A stretch of DNA of 64,000 nucleotides, from NCBI RefSeq assembly GCF_958298935.1, contig NC_084933.1:1533001-1597000 (forward strand), given 5' to 3'. This DNA comes from Phragmites australis. Taxonomy: Eukaryota > Streptophyta > Magnoliopsida > Poales > Poaceae. The stretch's first letter is position 1. Each line of letters starts with the position of its first letter. Below are positions 59,243-64,000 of the stretch, in pieces. Both the position numbers and the translations under genes were made by a program. A model generated the notes under the pieces. That model ran no database searches. It was not told where the DNA came from and was given only the letters and a program-made list of their open reading frames with translations.

Positions 59243-59935
59243 TTTTAATGAATAGGTAGGAGATCTACCTATTATATTAAATAAGAAAGAGAGATGGAGA
59301 CCAATGAAGATACAAATGAAAAGAACAAAAACAGAGATATTAAATAAGAAAGAGAGATGGAGACCAATGAAGATACAAATGAAAAGAACAAAAACAGAGC
59401 GGCTGCTTTACACAACGAAGCTACAACGGCTTAATATGAGCGAGATGTTTCGCCCCCCCCCCCCCCCCCGGCCTCGCCCAGACTCTAAACTCCTCTTTCA
59501 TCTTGTCAACCGTCGCGGCCGCAGTGGAAGCCTTGTGGCTGAAAATTTATATGTTCGCTTATTCCACAGGATCCAGGTAACAAGCATCAAAATGGATTTC
59601 ACAGCTTCTTTTAGGGTGCCAATGGACTCGGCGATGGCGGACCACCAAGCGTGCATCGACTGCGCGATGGAGTCCCATACCCATCTGCTCAGCGAAGATA
59701 TGAAGCGTCATCTCGTGAGTGTGCCGACATAGTGGGCAATAGACATTGTTTGTCCATTATCGTCTGGCTAGCCTGTCGGATATCCATAAGCGGTTCTGGA
59801 GGACAAGCCAGGTGAAAAACTTGCATTTTGGAGGGGCCCAAGCTGATTAGACCAGGGCGTGGAAGATTGTTTCTATCGACCCGATGAACTGCACCTTATA
59901 GGCAAAGGTTGCCAGCTTTGCGCTGGGTATGTGAG
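59243..59935 (-). mobile_element. L1 LINE 3' end (minus strand)
   Basis: Minus-strand PKCKFFTWLVLQNRLWISDR (about 59840) and CPLCRHTHEMTLHIFAE (about 59740) are the zf-RVT region. HKASTAAATVDKMKEEFRVW lies near 59500. The 3' UTR has a C/G-run (59452-59469), a 63-bp tandem duplication and a terminal hairpin AATAGGTA...TACCTATT (59250-59273) before an A-run. The 5' part is absent, as usual for LINE copies. Confidence 0.8.
59274..59399. repeat. Perfect 63-bp tandem duplication in LINE 3' UTR
   Basis: Units 59274-59336 and 59337-59399 are identical, beginning ATATTAAATAAGAAAGAG. Confidence 0.9.
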
Positions 59936-59969
59936 GTGTTTTGAATTTGGTGTTCCACCTTTAAGTGCT

Positions 59970-60790
59970 CTATTTTTCTCTCTAACAAGATTTGATGAGA
60001 ATTAAGTCTTGGTGGCTTAGTGAATAGGGAGAGAGGTGTGAGAGGGTGTGGTGCTTTGGTAGCCTACTGATTGCCGCATATTTTACGTGTGTTTGAGCAC
60101 TCGGCGTAGATAGTGCACGAATTCGAGAGTTTGTTACTTTTGGAGACCACTATCTCCTAGACGGCTCGGTAGAGTGATTGCTAGTGAACTCCTCAAGTGA
60201 AGCTTGTGATGAGGTCCGGAAGTGGTTGTGAAACTTACCATCTTCGGAGTGGAGGTAGAGTTGGCCATAGTGAAAACCTAAGCTCAAGTGCGACCAAGCT
60301 TGGTGAGGAAAAGAGTTGAAAAAGATCCGACTCAAATGTGACCGAGTCCCTCAACGGAGACGTAGGATATCGGAGAATATCTGCACTTTGGTAATAAATC
60401 AAGTGTCTTCGTGTCTCCTTTATATTTGTGCTTAATTGATATATGCTTGCTTGCAATTCTTTTCATCTCCTTTGTATATCTTATATACAATTGAATTGCA
60501 TGCTTGTATCTTTATTTGTGATATCAATTCTTGAGTTATTTTGCATATCTTACTTAGAATTGTTGTGCTTGTTTATCACCATAAGATTACATTTCATCAC
60601 ACATTGTTTAGGGTGCTAGAGCACTAATTGAACCTAGCATTTTAGGTTTTCCGCTGAACCTAGAAGTTTCAAATTAAATCCAGAAGTTTTGGGTCCTGTA
60701 TAAGCCTCTCTCAACGCTCTGAATCCGGAGGTTCCGAGTTAAATCTGGAATTTTCGGATTCTGTATTACCCGCTACGTAGTTTAAATTTC
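59970..60790. other. Possible LTR fragment, unassigned
   Basis: No coding capacity. Repeated clauses around CCGAGTCCCTC, CTAGAAGTTTC, CCAGAAGTTTTGG and CCGGAGGTTCCG (60650-60760) recall subrepeats of large grass LTRs, but neither end was found. Confidence 0.35.
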
Positions 60791-60984
60791 TAGAGAACAC
60801 CTGTTCATCCTCTGTAGACGACATCTTATCCTTTCAAATACACCTACTTAATTTTCATTCGTAGACGGGACTAAATACATCATACAGAATGAGTTGCTTA
60901 TTTAGACAGTACAAAGTCATCTATAAGATACTAAATGGTGTTCGTCTCTCCTCCTCGTACCCAAATTATGTGGCACAGGTTTAC

Positions 60985-61150
60985 AGACAACTAACATGTG
61001 CGTTTGGCAAGTGATGGGCACCTGGGTTCGAGCCATCGGTGGGGCGTGTGTGGCAAACGTTCCACCTGTCCGTGTACGAATTTTGAGCGTACACGGGTGC
61101 GCAGCAAGGGTCATATGAATGTGTATATGTATGTAATATCTAAAAAAAAA
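60985..61150 (+). mobile_element. Probable tRNA-derived SINE
   Basis: A box B (GGTTCGAGCC, 61024-61033) follows a poor box A-like region (GGCAAGTGATGG, 61007). The 3' end has GTGTATATGTATGTAAT and an A-run (61142-61150), as in Au-type SINEs. Confidence 0.5.
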
Positions 61151-61214
61151 GAGAATAGGAGTTGGACTTTTAATCACTATCCCTTATTTAGCTTGTGGTA
61201 GGAATCAAGAGAGG

Positions 61215-61530
61215 AAGTTTAAGAGGGAATACTTTTCCACCGTTTGGTTGGTGAGTTTAGGAGCAAGGAGTTGAAACATAAGTTACGATAAACGATACAG
61301 ATGCAATCATTTTTTTATTAAACACATAACTCCTATATAATTATCACCCTTCCCATGATAAAGGATTAGTAGGAGTTCGTCCACAAACTCTCATTTCCCA
61401 TCCCACAGAAACTCCCGCTCCCACGAAACATTAACTCCCGCTCCCACGAAACATACAATAGAATTTTAAGTCCTGCCTCTAAACTCCTATTCAATCTCAC
61501 CCATTACCTCCAATCAAATGCGCCTAAATA
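61215..61530. mobile_element. MITE-like element
   Basis: Left CGTTTGGTTGGTGAGTTTAG and right CTATTCAATCTCACCCATTA...CAATCAAATGCG show loose inverted similarity, with GAGTTTAGG/CTAAACTCC blocks. A 27-bp tandem duplication (AACTCCCGCTCCCACGAAAC) lies near 61405-61455. Confidence 0.4.
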
Positions 61531-61804
61531 TATATGTAGCTGGTGCAAAAAGTGCATGCTACGTCAACCTTTAAGTCGGATAGTCGTTTTGCCCAATCAG
61601 GAAGAAAATAATATTAGACCCTTGGAGGAACGGCAGCGTAAAGAGCCATACAGAAGGGTCAGGTCAAGGAATCAGGTTCCTGGTCCAGGGTTTTAGATGG
61701 ATGAGGCGCTTTTCTTTTTTACTTTTTTCTTTCTTTTCATGTGAGGAGAAACGTATACCAACCTTGCTTTATCCATAGATCTAAATACCTCTGTCGTGCT
61801 GTCA

Positions 61805-62090
61805 TACCTACTCCCTCTGGTCCCCTATATTGACACAGTAAAAAAAACTTTAATAATCAATTTTATTGTGACATATTCTAAAACATATTGAAGCTATAGT
61901 ATTTAAGGTATTTTTTATGACAAATATGCATATATAAGTCTAAATATATGTCGAGACTGGACTAAGAAAAATATGATCTCTTGCCATATATTGAGCCAGA
62001 AATCAATCTTAGTACACGATAACTTCATAGATGATAACATATCCATTAATTTAAATGTATATTGTTTCTTATAGGAGGGACCCAAGGGTT
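61805..62090. mobile_element. Stowaway-like MITE end
   Basis: TACTCCCTCTGGTCCCC at 61809 resembles the Stowaway terminal repeat (TA target, CTCCCTCCGT). The right end near 62076 (GGAGGGACCC) is only a partial inverted match, so the boundary is uncertain. Confidence 0.4.
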
Positions 62091-62448
62091 AAGAAAACAA
62101 TAAAACGGTAGCGAAAACTATGCAAAGTTTTCAGTTCTTTTGGGTAACTCCACAGGCAATCAATGGAGAACACACCCTAGAATGCGTCATCTTCCACGAA
62201 GTCCTTAATATCGTCTTTCTCGACTGAGCAGCATTGTTTAGATATAGCAAGTGTGAGTATATGTCATACGCGCAAGTTGTAGTAAAAACGCATATGAGGT
62301 TTTAAAACAAGAATAAAGCTAACATGAGCTTATTTGCATAAATGTATATTTTATTTAAAAACAATCATTTAAAAGTGAGTAAATAAAATAAATGAACAAT
62401 AATAACCAGAGTCAAGATTCTAACCATATTGACTTAACCTCGGGTTCC
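62091..62448. other. AT-rich unassigned DNA
   Basis: Non-coding, nothing recognised beyond general similarity in style to LTR-element interiors. Confidence 0.4.
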
Positions 62449-62560
62449 AACCACCAACCAAATCAAAGGTTCCAATCAACATTCTCTAACCAGGGCTTCA
62501 ACCACCGACCAAATCAAAGGTTCCAACCAACATTCTCTAACCAGCGTTCCAACCACCCTT
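62449..62560 (+). repeat. 51-bp tandem repeat encoding a 17-residue unit
   Basis: Units at 62449-62499 and 62500-62550 plus a partial third. In the frame starting at 62392 they read NHQPNQRFQSTFSNQGF and NHRPNQRFQPTFSNQRS. The 91-codon ORF is not recognised and may be chance in a non-autonomous element. Confidence 0.6.
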
Positions 62561-63780
62561 ACTCGATCATGGGCTCTCACCACCCAACCATGTCTCCCAC
62601 CACCATGGCTAACTCAAACAATTACCACCAAGTTCTAATTATGCGAGGGTTCCTCCGCCGCTCTTGACCACGAGCTCGACTGATTAATCAGTTTTACACT
62701 CTGTAGAGGTTGTACACTTTACCTACAAGACGTATTTTCATATCTTGCCGAGTATCCATTGGCCGACGGAAAACTCTTACACATTTTTAAGGTGTGCGCT
62801 AGGGCATGACTGTTAAGGTTTCACCCATGTGGGAGTACACCCTCCACTCCAGAGACCACCTCTTTGCATTGGATAGTTCTGTGAAGTACACCCTTTCATA
62901 TCTACACCACCATTTGACCTACACTATGTTAGGAGAAAACTAATTAATCAGTTAGGTCACCCCATAACTTGGCTTGTGGTTGTACTGTAAACTCAGAATA
63001 ATCATTCAACGAACTGGTCCTTAGAATTGAGCAGTACTACAACCACCCATATCCGTGCAACCTACAACGATCTCAATCATCCACTTGCTCAATTCCTAGT
63101 CCATGTTATTAAAAAAATATCACCAATTTTATCTTAGTTACATTTAGAACCCACCAAACCAAGACGACAAGGAAAATATGGAATTCTAAGGTAAATCCTA
63201 TTTTTGGGATTCCCAATAAGACTATTAGCATGCAATTTTGAAACAAAATATTTGAAAAATAGAAACAAAATGCGTCAAGGACAACTTACCTTCTTGATGA
63301 TCAACAGGTTATTCAAACTCTTGATTCTGGAAGCTCTCGAACTCTTCCTCTAGAACATTGATGTCTAATTGTGAAATACAATAAAGGCAAATAAACACCA
63401 AGAGCTAAAAAGAACCAAATAAAACTCAAAATACCTTAATCAGTTGAATTAGGATTTTTGGTGAATTTTGATGAAGGAAACAGTCAAGACAGATTTTGAA
63501 TGAGCTCTTGGAAGATTAAATCAAGGAGAAAGGATAAATGGCATGATGTTCTAAGGTAACATGAATTTCTTGGGATTTTCTAGAGCTTTCTGGTATAATC
63601 TAAGATTTTTTGGGATTTTTTTGAGTTATTTAGAGTTATTTGGAATTTATTATGATTGATTAGGAGTTATCACAATTTATTAGGATAACTTTAATTTATT
63701 CAGAATTACTATGTGACACTAGGAATTTATTACAGATTAACATAATTTATTATGAATGAAAATGATTAAATATGAATTAA
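62561..63780. other. Unassigned AT-rich DNA
   Basis: No conserved ORF. CTCACCACCCAACC-like and TACACCCT motifs recur, compatible with a decayed non-coding LTR-element interior. Confidence 0.4.
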
Positions 63781-63784
63781 CAAG

Positions 63785-63910
63785 GGCATCATTGAAATTA
63801 AATAGGATTTCACATTTTTTTTTAGAATTAAAGCATCATTGAAAAGTCTTATGAAATTAAACAAGATTTCCCACTTTTTAGAATTAAAGCATCATTGAAA
63901 ACCTTATTCC
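63785..63910. repeat. About 56-bp tandem repeat, AT-rich
   Basis: TTAGAATTAAAGCATCATTG occurs at 63821 and 63877, with a partial upstream copy (GCATCATTGAAATTAAATAG) near 63785. Confidence 0.7.
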
Positions 63911-64000
63911 AAAAATTTACCTTTTTATATGATTTATTTTACTATTGGAAAAGGTTTTTATTGCGCAAACATGATGTCAGCAGATTTAAATAAAGGATAA

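Noticed and set aside
1..64000. CRISPR arrays, operons or prokaryotic defence systems
   Set aside because: No direct repeats with unique spacers, no bacterial-type genes. Spliced plant exons dominate.

Overview
This is plant nuclear DNA, most likely from a grass. Reasons: a many-intron plant callose synthase gene, introns packed with grass-style LTR retrotransposons (Copia with 128-bp LTRs, a SIRE-like Copia, a Gypsy gag), plant L1 and RTE LINEs, tRNA-derived SINEs and small DNA transposons, plus a small piece of plastid 16S rDNA. Nothing bacterial, no CRISPR and no RNA gene was found.

The window is essentially one gene. On the minus strand, from a start near 58,698 (or 58,605) to the left edge, I could join 35 exons (4,088 coding bases, about 1,362 codons) by conserved callose synthase motifs. 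Every junction has GT-AG signals and the codon phase is kept at all 34 joins, with no stop or frameshift. The gene runs off the left edge before most of the catalytic glucan synthase domain (plant enzymes are about 1,900-1,950 residues). The exons lie in eight clusters: 58,698-56,565 (exons 1-6), 44,536-44,008 (7-9), 40,677-40,171 (10-12), 31,425-30,045 (13-17), 13,481-11,084 (18-29), 5,898-4,618 (30-33), 1,908-1,786 (34) and 172-54 (35).

The space between clusters is transposon-filled intron. Intron 34 (173-1,785) holds a SINE and a non-autonomous hAT element with 8-bp target duplications. Intron 33 (1,909-4,617) holds LTR fragments. Intron 31 holds a MULE-like inverted-repeat element with a GC-rich insert. 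Intron 29 holds a full-length but decayed Copia (5,946-11,075). Intron 17 (16.6 kb) holds a MITE, one Copia inside another, a 6-kb L1 LINE and a Gypsy gag plus LTR. Intron 12 (8.7 kb) holds a gag-only LTR element nested in an old Copia LTR, L1 fragments, and an RTE LINE split by another insertion. Intron 9 holds an internally deleted Copia. Intron 6 (12 kb) holds a likely solo LTR and a 5'-truncated SIRE-like Copia carrying plastid 16S rDNA, flanked by Tourist-like terminal repeats.

Right of 58,700 lie a candidate TATA box and 5' flank, then an L1 3' end, a SINE, MITE-like pieces and AT-rich unassigned DNA. The callose synthase is the only host protein-coding gene I can support. All other long reading frames are transposon remains or chance ORFs.
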